Below, piece after piece: positions 1-6,954 of a stretch of DNA of 29,682 nucleotides. Source of the DNA: an uncultured Porphyromonas sp. (lineage in GTDB: Bacteria > Bacteroidota > Bacteroidia > Bacteroidales > Porphyromonadaceae). The translations under genes and the position numbers were made by a program. The stretch's first letter is position 1. Every line of letters begins with the position of its first letter. Where the stretch lies: NCBI RefSeq assembly GCF_915070105.1, contig NZ_CAJZFJ010000024.1:1-29682 (forward strand), read 5' to 3'. The notes beneath the pieces are model-generated. The model did not search any database, was not told the DNA's origin, and was given only the letters and a program-made list of their open reading frames with translations.

Positions 1-2932
1 TCCCAACCCTCCTTAATAAAGACAGTATCTCATCATTAATCTTGACTAGCTCACTGGAGGGAGATGGGTGTTCAGCTAGTATCCTCTCAAGCAAGGATCT
101 TAGATTCTTTAGCGCAGAGCATGCCTGAAATACATTGTTATGATCTTTTATAATCAATCGATTTAGTTTCCTTTCTGTCTCCATCAGTAGCTTCTGTGAC
201 TTTTCTTGGAGCGCTTTAAGGGATCCGTTAATGAGAGAAAGACTCATAACGAGGACATCAGACCCGCTCTTGGTTCCACTCTGTATATATTCATCGAAAA
301 GATATTCGGTTAATCTGCTAGATAAAATGTCTCTGTCTAATCTACCATCTTGAATCAGTGGTCTATAAATCTTATTGATATAAGTCTCTTGTGTCTTTAA
401 AGGATAGCAGTCTCTTAATATATCAAGGATATTCTTGTAGGCGTATTCTATGTCAGATTCCTTGATCTCTTCTATCAGATGGTCGTAAATATCAGTTCTC
501 TTAATATTCCGTTCCGATGAAAAGATGAGTGTGTTACATAACGTGATGCGTTCGTCATGACTCTGTAATAGTTTAGAGTAAGTTCTTATGTCAAAATTAG
601 AGTAATTAGCCTTATAGATAAGAATGAGAGCGCCGAGTCCTCTACACCAATCGTTACCGTCTATTAGCATTTTCTCCATTAAATCACCATCCCAGTCAAA
701 TACTACGGAGTTAAAGATCATACATAGTAGCGTATTTGTGATCTTATATATCGAGGTAATAGTCTTGTCAGTCTTGATCTTTACAAGCTGATCTCGTAGC
801 TGTTTAAGGGTGTCAATGGTATCTTGAGCAGAAGCCTTAATAAGTAGCATACAAGCATACTCCATACCCCAGCCCCCATACCAAAGATCCTTATAGCAAC
901 TATCTATCAGTTGTGTGTGGTTGCGATGGACAATCTCATGATAAGAGGCCTCCAAAATATCAGAGAAGTAATTGTTTCGGTAACCCCTCCAAGAACCTCC
1001 TTCGAACCCTATAGGAAATGAAGAATTATGATGATCAAGTATAAAGCTCTTTAGAGCTTCAATAGCTTTAGGATTAGTAGCAATTCTAGCCCCCATTACC
1101 TGGCGTATGGAGTAAAGTTCATCATTGCTACTATGTGCAAGATAATAACTGAAGGTTGAAATCCTATCAGCCGTTTTCTCCATCAAAATATCATTCAAAA
1201 CTTGATCAAGGCAGTCAGGATCTAGTGGATGATTCATTGCCTGTAAGCAGTCATAAAAATCGGGGTCAGCAATCTCTTGATCCTCTTGTGGCATGCTTGA
1301 TGTACGGTCAGAATAATGGTATATGGTCTCAACCTCATCCGGGTCAATGAGCTTGGTAATGTGTTTCTTTACCTTGACTAGCACAGGAGTCCCTATTCGT
1401 GTGATAAGTAGCGGGCTTTTCTTGGTGGCTCCTTGTAATGAATTAGATAGCATATAGCCTTCACATCTATCATCGTCATGTCCTATGAATAGGTACCTAT
1501 CATGTAGCTTGGGGCCTGACCCTGGCATATCTCGAATGATAAGCCGCATAGAACCATATAGGCTTGGGTAATCCTTAATCATGGATAGAATCTTAGCCTT
1601 CCGTTGGGAAGTGCTACTTGTAGATATGGTATTATCTGCATTGGTTCTTAGATCCGTTTGTGTAAGGATAATACATTCTCCCTGGATATCTGTGAGGGCA
1701 ATAAAGGACAAGGCTACATCTTCGAAATAAGGATCCTGGAGGAATACCCACTTAGCACCATTGGTTTTAGCTTTGAACCATTCCAGAAATGCTAGAGAAC
1801 CTGATTCCTGAGTTTTACAGTCCCAACCAACAGGGAAATATGCGTCATCACACCGTTCAATAGATTTAATCGTCGACTTTCTTTTTAGCCATTGAGGGAA
1901 GTCTTCATTTCTTATATGGTGTGACTCACTATGTGTTCTTTGAACTGATGAAGCTATGTCGACAAGCTCCTTCTTATTCTTATGCATAGCTCCCTTAACC
2001 CTTTCTAACCAATCCGATTGTATATGAATTTCACTCTGTACTATAGCTAGACTGAAACATATTGCTTCTATATAATGATGAGTGGATAGGTGCACTAGCT
2101 TAACCTCAGAGGATTTAGTTAGCCAGATCTTTATTTCTACAGCTTTTGGAGGGTACTCAGATGGTATGGAGAAGGTACTATTCTCGTTCTCTACTGGTTT
2201 CTCTGACACCAATGTATCGGTGGTTATAACTCCTCCTCCTACCGTTATCTTAATGTTGACTGTCACAAGATCAGCTCCATGAGTAAGCTCGGAAGACAGC
2301 TCTACATGTTGACTAAAGGTGTCTTTATCTTGCCAATACTTAACCAAGGATCTTCCATAGATATCTTGATCTGGAGCGATAAGTATTTCTAGATTGCCGA
2401 TATGGTCGTAGCTTGTATCAAATGGTAAGCCTGTTCCCTCCCTAAGCTTAACACTTAGGCTACGCATAGCGTTCTCCAATTCTTCTTGGTCTAGGAGATG
2501 TCCGTCGATCTCGAATAGGGTCTCAGGCTTGAGCATGCAGATATACCTACTGTCAGATAGCTGATTCCCTAAAATATTTGCTTTGTGCCATGGGACAGAA
2601 ACTCCATCATAGATATATTCTACATCATATCTGAGGCTATCATTCTTGATACCATATTTATTAAGGCTTGTTTTAAGAGAATTCCCCATTGATAGAGCGT
2701 CATATATTCCTAAGACTTTCTCTCCCTCGGAGAAAATAGAAATACTCCCTAGGTAGACCTTCTTATTGCCATAACTCCCAAACTGAGAGAATTTACTTAC
2801 AGTGGCTTTTTCCATGGAGTGATCACTAGGGGACACAACACCATAGGCTATTCTATAAATAGGATTGTTCTTGTCTTCCCCTATCCTTAGGATGAATAAG
2901 CGTAGAGATAGATACGTTATCTTAGGATTCAT
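1..2932 (-). CDS. Large PLD-like protein, possibly VPA1262 family (3' end outside window)
   Basis: Reading the minus strand from an ATG at 2932 gives 977 codons without a stop, and the frame runs off the left edge, so the C-terminus is missing. An in-frame TAG lies just upstream and no other start is available between. Residues about 1-300 are a beta-rich N-terminal region (IYRIAYGVVSP at 25-35). Residues about 350-515 look like a single phospholipase-D-type domain: DPYFEDV at 400-406, a strand ending IILTQ at 421-425, then KLHDRYLFIG at 475-484 and GYMLSNSLQG at 492-501. HDRY replaces a canonical HxK, as in single-motif PLD nucleases that dimerise. Residues 550-977 appear mostly helical and I recognise no domain. 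From memory this order resembles the VPA1262 family, seen on defence islands; this is not verified. The gene is much more AT-rich than its neighbours and uses many ATA, AGA and AGG codons, suggesting transfer. Function is inferred. Confidence 0.85.
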   Translation of the reverse strand, partial: MNPKITYLSLRLFILRIGEDKNNPIYRIAYGVVSPSDHSMEKATVSKFSQFGSYGNKKVYLGSISIFSEGEKVLGIYDALSMGNSLKTSLNKYGIKNDSLRYDVEYIYDGVSVPWHKANILGNQLSDSRYICMLKPETLFEIDGHLLDQEELENAMRSLSVKLREGTGLPFDTSYDHIGNLEILIAPDQDIYGRSLVKYWQDKDTFSQHVELSSELTHGADLVTVNIKITVGGGVITTDTLVSEKPVENENSTFSIPSEYPPKAVEIKIWLTKSSEVKLVHLSTHHYIEAICFSLAIVQSEIHIQSDWLERVKGAMHKNKKELVDIASSVQRTHSESHHIRNEDFPQWLKRKSTIKSIERCDDAYFPVGWDCKTQESGSLAFLEWFKAKTNGAKWVFLQDPYFEDVALSFIALTDIQGECIILTQTDLRTNADNTISTSSTSQRKAKILSMIKDYPSLYGSMRLIIRDMPGSGPKLHDRYLFIGHDDDRCEGYMLSNSLQGATKKSPLLITRIGTPVLVKVKKHITKLIDPDEVETIYHYSDRTSSMPQEDQEIADPDFYDCLQAMNHPLDPDCLDQVLNDILMEKTADRISTFSYYLAHSSNDELYSIRQVMGARIATNPKAIEALKSFILDHHNSSFPIGFEGGSWRGYRNNYFSDILEASYHEIVHRNHTQLIDSCYKDLWYGGWGMEYACMLLIKASAQDTIDTLKQLRDQLVKIKTDKTITSIYKITNTLLCMIFNSVVFDWDGDLMEKMLIDGNDWCRGLGALILIYKANYSNFDIRTYSKLLQSHDERITLCNTLIFSSERNIKRTDIYDHLIEEIKESDIEYAYKNILDILRDCYPLKTQETYINKIYRPLIQDGRLDRDILSSRLTEYLFDEYIQSGTKSGSDVLVMSLSLINGSLKALQEKSQKLLMETERKLNRLIIKDHNNVFQACSALKNLRSLLERILAEHPSPSSELVKINDEILSLLRRVG

Positions 2933-2947
2933 AAACCTGCTATTATA

Positions 2948-2968
2948 ATAAGATGATAAGATGATAAG
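2948..2968. repeat. Short tandem repeat, unit ATAAGATG, about 2.6 copies
   Basis: ATAAGATG occurs twice in a row (2948-2955, 2956-2963) followed by ATAAGG. On the minus strand the array sits 16-36 nt upstream of the start codon of the left-edge gene, within its untranslated leader or promoter. Eight-base units can change copy number by slippage, but with so few copies chance is possible. Confidence 0.5.
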
Positions 2969-3065
2969 GTCGGGTGACTATTGGCTATGTTATACTTCCT
3001 GCTAGAGTACATAGGGACCGCCTCCTTATTTTGACTTTCACGAGGCTTCTGCACATTTGGAGTTG

Positions 3066-3236
3066 ATGGTGTGCAAAGTTTGTAAGACTGAGTCACATAT
3101 GGAGCTGGATTCCTCTTTGGGCATTGTTCTTCCCGATAAGACGCTAATTTGGAGATTCACTGCTCATAGACGCTGTCAACTTTGTTTGAAATCTGGCTCA
3201 AAGCCATCCTTTCCACCAAAAGTAATCCACTTCTGA
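3066..3236 (+). CDS. Possible small zinc-ribbon-like protein (56 aa), unrecognised
   Basis: ATG at 3066 opens a 56-codon frame ending TGA at 3234-3236. The peptide has two cysteine pairs, CKVC at residues 3-6 and CQLC at 37-40, an arrangement compatible with one zinc site. The frame is also open for 17 codons upstream of the ATG (TTG codons at 3057 and 3063), so it could be a remnant of something longer. I see no clear Bacteroidota promoter before it and I do not recognise the family. A minus-strand open stretch overlaps its 3' half, so both cannot easily be real. Low confidence. Confidence 0.25.
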   Translation: MVCKVCKTESHMELDSSLGIVLPDKTLIWRFTAHRRCQLCLKSGSKPSFPPKVIHF

Positions 3237-3592
3237 TTAAGGCGATTTATTCTCTGAAAATAGATAAGTCGTTTACATCTTCCCTGTAGGTCCTTTTGCG
3301 TTGTCGGAGTTATGTCATAGACATCGGGTACGGATAAAAAGACAGCGTACAATTCCCCTGAGGATCTGTCTTTCTTCTTGTGTCGTGCTATAAGAATTCA
3401 TCATTAATTGGTTACGACTTTGAAAATTGTATCTAGCCTTCCCTAGGACTATACAATCCAAGGCTTCCTTTATTGACGGATCATTTGTGTACAAAGATGG
3501 GTATTTCTATCAACACAAGCAATGTATATACTTGCGTATGCGTGGTTGCACTTGAGGCTGGAATGTGCAGCTGTGCACGATGCTACTCTGAG

Positions 3593-3624
3593 TTTGCTTG
3601 TTAGGCAAAGAATTTGTAATTTTG
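3593..3624 (+). promoter_or_regulatory. rpsU promoter (Bacteroidota type)
   Basis: TTTG at 3593-3596, a 20-bp spacer, then TAATTTTG at 3617-3624 match the Bacteroidota primary-sigma consensus TTTG / TAnnTTTG. Transcription should begin near 3631, leaving a leader of roughly 80 nt before the rpsU ATG. Confidence 0.75.
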
Positions 3625-3709
3625 CGCACTCGTTGGTGCATAGGTAAGGCACTAGCGACCTAGTAATAGAGTAGAAACGATAACAAATAAAGATAAGACT
3701 AACAGTATT

Positions 3710-3904
3710 ATGATCGTAGTTCCAGTAAAAGAGGGCGAAAACATCGAAAAGGCTCTAAGAAGGTTCAAGAGAAAGTTTGAGAAGACCGGAGCAGTACGTG
3801 CACTACGTGCCCGTCAGGCCTTCATCAAGCCCTCTGTAGCACGCCGTAAGAAGATGGAGAAGGCCGTCTACGTCAAGCAGCTACAGCAGGCCGAAGAACA
3901 GTAG
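3710..3904 (+). CDS. rpsU: 30S ribosomal protein S21
   Basis: The 64-residue product is a small basic protein of the S21 family, a component of the 30S platform that helps early steps of initiation. It begins MIVVPVKEGENIEKALRRFK, the standard S21 opening, continues with the KFEKTGAVRALRARQAF segment and a basic RRKK patch at residues 46-49, and ends in a glutamine- and glutamate-rich tail. Length is normal for Bacteroidota. It has its own promoter 86 nt upstream and is followed by two hairpins, so it appears monocistronic. It marks the return to core chromosome to the right of the AT-rich left end. Confidence 0.97.
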   Translation: MIVVPVKEGENIEKALRRFKRKFEKTGAVRALRARQAFIKPSVARRKKMEKAVYVKQLQQAEEQ

Positions 3905-3941
3905 TCGCTCAAGGAATACTTCCTCCCCGATGTACTAGCCT

Positions 3942-3977
3942 CCCGCTAGTGGCTCACCCCTCAGAGGTGGGAGCGGG
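3942..3977 (+). terminator. Bulged hairpin downstream of rpsU
   Basis: CCCGCT (3942-3947) and CTCACC (3953-3958) pair with GGTGGG (3966-3971) and AGCGGG (3972-3977), giving 12 base pairs with a 5-nt bulge and a 7-nt loop, 38 nt after the rpsU stop. No T-run follows, so it may stabilise the mRNA 3' end rather than terminate. Confidence 0.45.
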
Positions 3978-4066
3978 TATGGCATTAGCCCCTCTCTATG
4001 TGGCTACTATCACGTCGTACTAGAGACGAGGCATAGCCTACGTCTACGGCACGTAATATACACCAG

Positions 4067-4097
4067 CAGCACCCGAAGTCTATGTCTTCGGGTGCTG
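4067..4097 (+). terminator. Rho-independent terminator after rpsU
   Basis: AGCACCCGAAG (4068-4078) and CTTCGGGTGCT (4086-4096) form a perfect 11-bp stem, extended by one C-G pair, with a 7-nt loop. A T-rich stretch (GTTTTATAG) follows a few bases later. Confidence 0.75.
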
Positions 4098-4202
4098 TCG
4101 TTTTATAGCCTTGTGCATAGTTTCAGAGGGTATGCTGGTGGTCTTGGCTGAAGAAGTGAAGAGGCATGCCCTTAAGTGCTAGGATTGTTCAGTAGATCTT
4201 AC

Positions 4203-4210
4203 TACCTTTG
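4203..4210 (+). promoter_or_regulatory. gcvT promoter -7 box
   Basis: TACCTTTG fits the Bacteroidota -7 consensus and lies 49 nt before the gcvT ATG. The -33 element is poor: only ATTG at 4184-4187, with a short spacer. Confidence 0.55.
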
Positions 4211-4258
4211 GGGTACAACATGTACAACTACAACAACAAAACTAAGTAAGAAGCAAAC

Positions 4259-5353
4259 ATGAAGACTACTCCATTCACTGCCATCCACAAGGCACTAGGG
4301 GCAAAGATGCACGAGTTCGCAGGCTATGATATGCCTATCGAGTACAGCACGGGGATCATCGATGAGCACCATACGGTGGTCAAGGGTGTCGGCGTCTTCG
4401 ATGTCTCGCATATGGGTGAGTTCTGGGTCAAGGGGCCAAAGGCTCTCCAGTTTGTACAAGATATCACAAGCAATGATGCCTCCAAGCTGAAGGTCGGCGA
4501 TATCCAGTATACCTGCTTCCCCAATGCAGACGGAGGGATCATCGACGACCTCCTAGTCTATCACTATGAGGATGAGAAGTATCTGCTGGTAGTCAATGCT
4601 GCCAATATCGACAAGGACTGGGCTTGGTGCCAAGCTCACAATGCCGTAGGGGCAGAGCTGGAGAATAGCTCTGACAATATAGCCCAGCTAGCAGTACAGG
4701 GACCTCTGGCTACGGAGGTGCTACAGCGACTGACCTCGGTGAACCTCTCCGAGATCCCTTACTATACGTTTAAGGTCGGTGAGTTCGCTGGATGCCCCGA
4801 TGTGATCCTCTCCAATACAGGGTACACCGGCGCAGGGGGCTTTGAGCTCTACTTCTATCCTCAGTATGGAGAGAAGATCTGGAATGCGATCTTTGAGGCT
4901 GGTAAGCCCGAGGGCATCCGTCCAATAGGTCTCGGTGCTCGTGATACCCTTCGTCTAGAGATGGGCTTCTGTCTCTATGGGAATGACATCACGGACAAGA
5001 CCTCTCCACTAGAGGCTGGTCTAGGCTGGATCACGAAGTTCAAGGAAGATAAGAACTTCCCCAGCAAGGCTTTCCTCGAGCAGCAAAAGGCCGAGGGCGT
5101 TACTCGCAAGCTCGTTGCCTTCCGTCTGAAGGATAAGGGTATCCCCCGCTCTCACTATGAGATCGCCGATAGCGAAGGGAATATTATCGGGGAGGTTACC
5201 TCTGGGACGATGTCTCCTACGCTCAAGGTCGGTATCGGGATGGGCTATGTCAAGAAGGAATTCTCTGCCGTAGGTACTCCTATTCAGATCGTCGTGCGTG
5301 GACGTGGTCTAGCTGCAGAGGTCGTCAAGCCCCCTATGCGAGCAACCGAATAG
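4259..5353 (+). CDS. gcvT: Glycine cleavage system aminomethyltransferase (T protein)
   Basis: The 364-residue cytoplasmic protein transfers the methylene group from aminomethyl-lipoyl H protein to tetrahydrofolate, releasing ammonia and 5,10-methylene-THF. Visible family hallmarks are FDVSHMGEF at residues 47-55, GGIIDDLLVY at 92-101, which holds the catalytic aspartate, and LGARDTLRLEMG in the second half, followed by the C-terminal barrel. Length is typical. The ATG at 4259 starts directly with the usual N-terminus (KTTPFTAIHKALGAKM). The gene stands alone: gcvH and gcvP are not in the window, which is common in Bacteroidota. A perfect 15-bp hairpin downstream closes the unit. Confidence 0.97.
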   Translation: MKTTPFTAIHKALGAKMHEFAGYDMPIEYSTGIIDEHHTVVKGVGVFDVSHMGEFWVKGPKALQFVQDITSNDASKLKVGDIQYTCFPNADGGIIDDLLVYHYEDEKYLLVVNAANIDKDWAWCQAHNAVGAELENSSDNIAQLAVQGPLATEVLQRLTSVNLSEIPYYTFKVGEFAGCPDVILSNTGYTGAGGFELYFYPQYGEKIWNAIFEAGKPEGIRPIGLGARDTLRLEMGFCLYGNDITDKTSPLEAGLGWITKFKEDKNFPSKAFLEQQKAEGVTRKLVAFRLKDKGIPRSHYEIADSEGNIIGEVTSGTMSPTLKVGIGMGYVKKEFSAVGTPIQIVVRGRGLAAEVVKPPMRATE

Positions 5354-5443
5354 CTGGGTAGGGGAGCACGGATATGCTCCCTCTTCCCCCCCTTGTGATA
5401 GTTTAGGAAAGGCATTTCCCTAGCGATCACTTTCGTCTTAGAT

Positions 5444-5486
5444 ACTTGCCCCAGAGCTCTACTTGCATAGTAGCTCTGGGGCAAGT
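5444..5486 (+). terminator. Long perfect hairpin after gcvT
   Basis: ACTTGCCCCAGAGCT (5444-5458) pairs perfectly with AGCTCTGGGGCAAGT (5472-5486) across a 13-nt loop. It lies 90 nt past the gcvT stop. No strong T-run follows on the plus strand, so it may work as a bidirectional or processing hairpin, but a terminator is the simplest reading. Confidence 0.6.
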
Positions 5487-5552
5487 CGCATTCTACTGGG
5501 GAGGCTTCAGTCGAGTCTGTGGTGGCCATGGAGATCTTGAGGGGCAGAGAGG

Positions 5553-5583
5553 TGTGGGGCTTAGGGGCTTTTTCGTATCTTTG
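5553..5583 (+). promoter_or_regulatory. Promoter for the corA leader
   Basis: TATCTTTG (5576-5583) fits the -7 consensus. TGTG at 5553-5556 is a three-of-four match to TTTG with a 19-bp spacer. Transcription would start near 5590, about 325 nt before the corA start codon. Confidence 0.55.
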
Positions 5584-5681
5584 TGGGTCTCTAGCTGGGA
5601 ACTGCTGGAGCGAGGCTACAGCGACGTGCTGTGGCTCTGAGGACAAGATATAATTGCGTAAGTAAAGACTAGACACTCTAT

Positions 5682-5822
5682 GGACGACTCCCTCCCTCCG
5701 AATGAGCGCATGGCATGCGCTCAATAGCAGTCGTCCTACCTTCATCACGGACCTAGGTCATCAGCCTAGGGTGAGGCATGGTAGGTCGGCAGCCCAATAG
5801 TGAAGACCTAATGTGGCTTCAC
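5682..5822 (+). ncRNA. Structured leader or small RNA upstream of corA
   Basis: Three stem-loops follow one another. First, GGACGACT (5682-5689) pairs with AGTCGTCC (5729-5736) around an inner TGAGCGCATG / CATGCGCTCA stem (5703-5712, 5714-5723). Second, CCTACC (5735-5740) pairs with GGTAGG (5780-5785) around two copies of the self-complementary CCTAGG (5752-5757, 5765-5770). Third, GTGAAG (5800-5805) pairs with CTTCAC (5817-5822) with an inner CC/GG pair. The first two outer stems share bases 5735-5736, so they compete at the edge. I do not recognise the M-box, cobalamin or other known riboswitch signatures. Position before a divalent-cation channel gene suggests, but does not show, metal-responsive control. 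Confidence 0.4.
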
Positions 5823-5915
5823 CCTGCATCACCTAACCCCCTCCAATCATAGTAGATAAGACCTATCCCATACTATCCCCATAAAGAGGGTAGCCGTGGT
5901 CGGTCAAAGATAAAG

Positions 5916-6839
5916 ATGAAGAGTTTCATAAGCATGGAGCCCGGTCTACCGGAGCTAGAAGAATATGCCCCCTCCTGCTGGGTCAATGTCGAGTGTCCAG
6001 ATGAAGATGACTTCCTATTCCTCACCGAGGATCTGGGTATCCCGAGGGAGTTCCTCTCCGACATCGCAGATATAGATGAGCGACCACGTGCCGAGCGTGA
6101 GGATGAGTGGCTCCTGACAGTGCTACGTATCCCGTTGGATGGTGGGATGCAGGGCATGCCCTATCAGACGGTACCTATAGGTATCATCACGGGGCATGAG
6201 GCTACGGTCTCTGTGTGCTATCGTAGGACTCAGATGCTCCCAGACTTCATCAATCATATTCGCCGTAAGAATATCCAGATAGCAGGTCAGCGTGAGTTCA
6301 TTACTCGTATGATCTACTCCTCGGCGGTGTGGTTCCTGAAGTATCTGAAGCTGATGTACCTGGAGATCAATCGGGCAGAGAAGGAGCTGGAGCAGAGCAT
6401 CCGTAATGAGGATCTCCTGCGTATCATGCGTCTGCAGCGATCACTCGTCTACTTCAGTACCTCGATCCGAGGGAATGAGGCGATGCTCGGACGTCTGCGT
6501 ACGACTTCGCGAGCGAGCAGTGTCGATCCAGACCTCTTCGAGGATGTAAGTATCGAGCTGCGGCAGGCCTACAACACGATCAATATCTATACGGATATCG
6601 TCCGTAGTATGATGGATGCCTCAGCGAACATCATCTCGAACAACGTCAATACGATCATGAAGCGTATGACGAGTATCTCGATCGTGCTGACCATTCCGAC
6701 GATGATCTCCAGCTTCTTTGGGATGAACGTCGATGTCTATCTCGGGGAGTGGTATTGGGCCTTCCTCGTGATCTTCCTCGTCTCGGTGTGTATCTCCTCA
6801 CTTGCCTTCTACCTCTTCCGTAAGATCAAGTGGTTCTAG
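5916..6839 (+). CDS. corA: CorA-family magnesium/cobalt transporter
   Basis: The 307-residue protein is a CorA-type divalent cation channel of the inner membrane, a homopentamer in this family. The N-terminal about 240 residues are the acidic, then helical cytoplasmic domain (long helix around RAEKELEQSIRNEDLLRIMR). Two transmembrane segments lie at the C-terminus, with the signature GMN at residues 269-271 (FFGMNVDVY) in the loop between them and the basic end RKIKWF. Length is normal. The start at 5916 is the first ATG in frame after the leader. Its long upstream leader with three stem-loops suggests RNA-level control. The exact substrate (Mg, Co, Ni or Zn) cannot be read from sequence. Confidence 0.93.
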   Translation: MKSFISMEPGLPELEEYAPSCWVNVECPDEDDFLFLTEDLGIPREFLSDIADIDERPRAEREDEWLLTVLRIPLDGGMQGMPYQTVPIGIITGHEATVSVCYRRTQMLPDFINHIRRKNIQIAGQREFITRMIYSSAVWFLKYLKLMYLEINRAEKELEQSIRNEDLLRIMRLQRSLVYFSTSIRGNEAMLGRLRTTSRASSVDPDLFEDVSIELRQAYNTINIYTDIVRSMMDASANIISNNVNTIMKRMTSISIVLTIPTMISSFFGMNVDVYLGEWYWAFLVIFLVSVCISSLAFYLFRKIKWF

Positions 6840-6866
6840 TATCCCTCGGCCTGCGAAGTAGTAGCA

Positions 6867-6874
6867 TACGTTTG
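6867..6874 (+). promoter_or_regulatory. alaS promoter -7 box
   Basis: TACGTTTG matches TAnnTTTG and lies 81 nt upstream of the alaS ATG, just after the corA stop. I see no good TTTG at the -33 position. Confidence 0.5.
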
Positions 6875-6954
6875 TGCGACTGAGTGAACCCACTAGGCAT
6901 AGTTTAGATTTAGACTTAATAAGACATAAAATACAATACATAGTATAGAGAGCA

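Larger units (their letters stand above)
2933..3709. other. AT-rich gene-poor junction between the left-edge gene and rpsU
   Basis: This 777-bp stretch holds no convincing long gene. It contains an 8-bp tandem repeat in the leader of the left-edge gene (2948-2968), a short plus-strand frame with two CxxC pairs (3066-3236), an overlapping minus-strand open stretch without ATG (3176-3397), and the rpsU promoter (3593-3624). Composition moves from AT-rich to the more GC-rich chromosome at about 3690. I see no integrase, tRNA or clear attachment repeat in it. Confidence 0.6.
3905..4258. other. Intergenic region between rpsU and gcvT
   Basis: This 354-bp stretch has no credible gene. It contains a bulged hairpin close behind rpsU (3942-3977), a strong terminator hairpin (4067-4097) and a gcvT -7 box (4203-4210). 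Confidence 0.7.
5354..5915. other. Intergenic region between gcvT and corA
   Basis: This 562-bp stretch has no convincing gene; a minus-strand frame across it is not supported by composition or homology. It holds the gcvT terminator (5444-5486), a -7 box (5576-5583) and three consecutive stem-loops (5682-5822), making a structured leader of about 325 nt for corA, or a separate small RNA. Confidence 0.65.

Noticed and set aside
3470..3652. 60-codon minus-strand frame with several cysteines
   Set aside because: It covers the rpsU promoter antisense and shows no ordered cysteine pattern.
5284..5748. 154-codon minus-strand frame across the end of gcvT and the intergenic hairpins
   Set aside because: It runs through gcvT antisense, the terminator and the corA leader stems, and its translation has no recognisable domain.
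5590..5830. RNase P RNA, tmRNA, SRP RNA or a known Mg2+ (M-box) or cobalamin riboswitch
   Set aside because: None of the conserved sequence blocks of these RNAs is visible, so it is left as an unassigned structured RNA.
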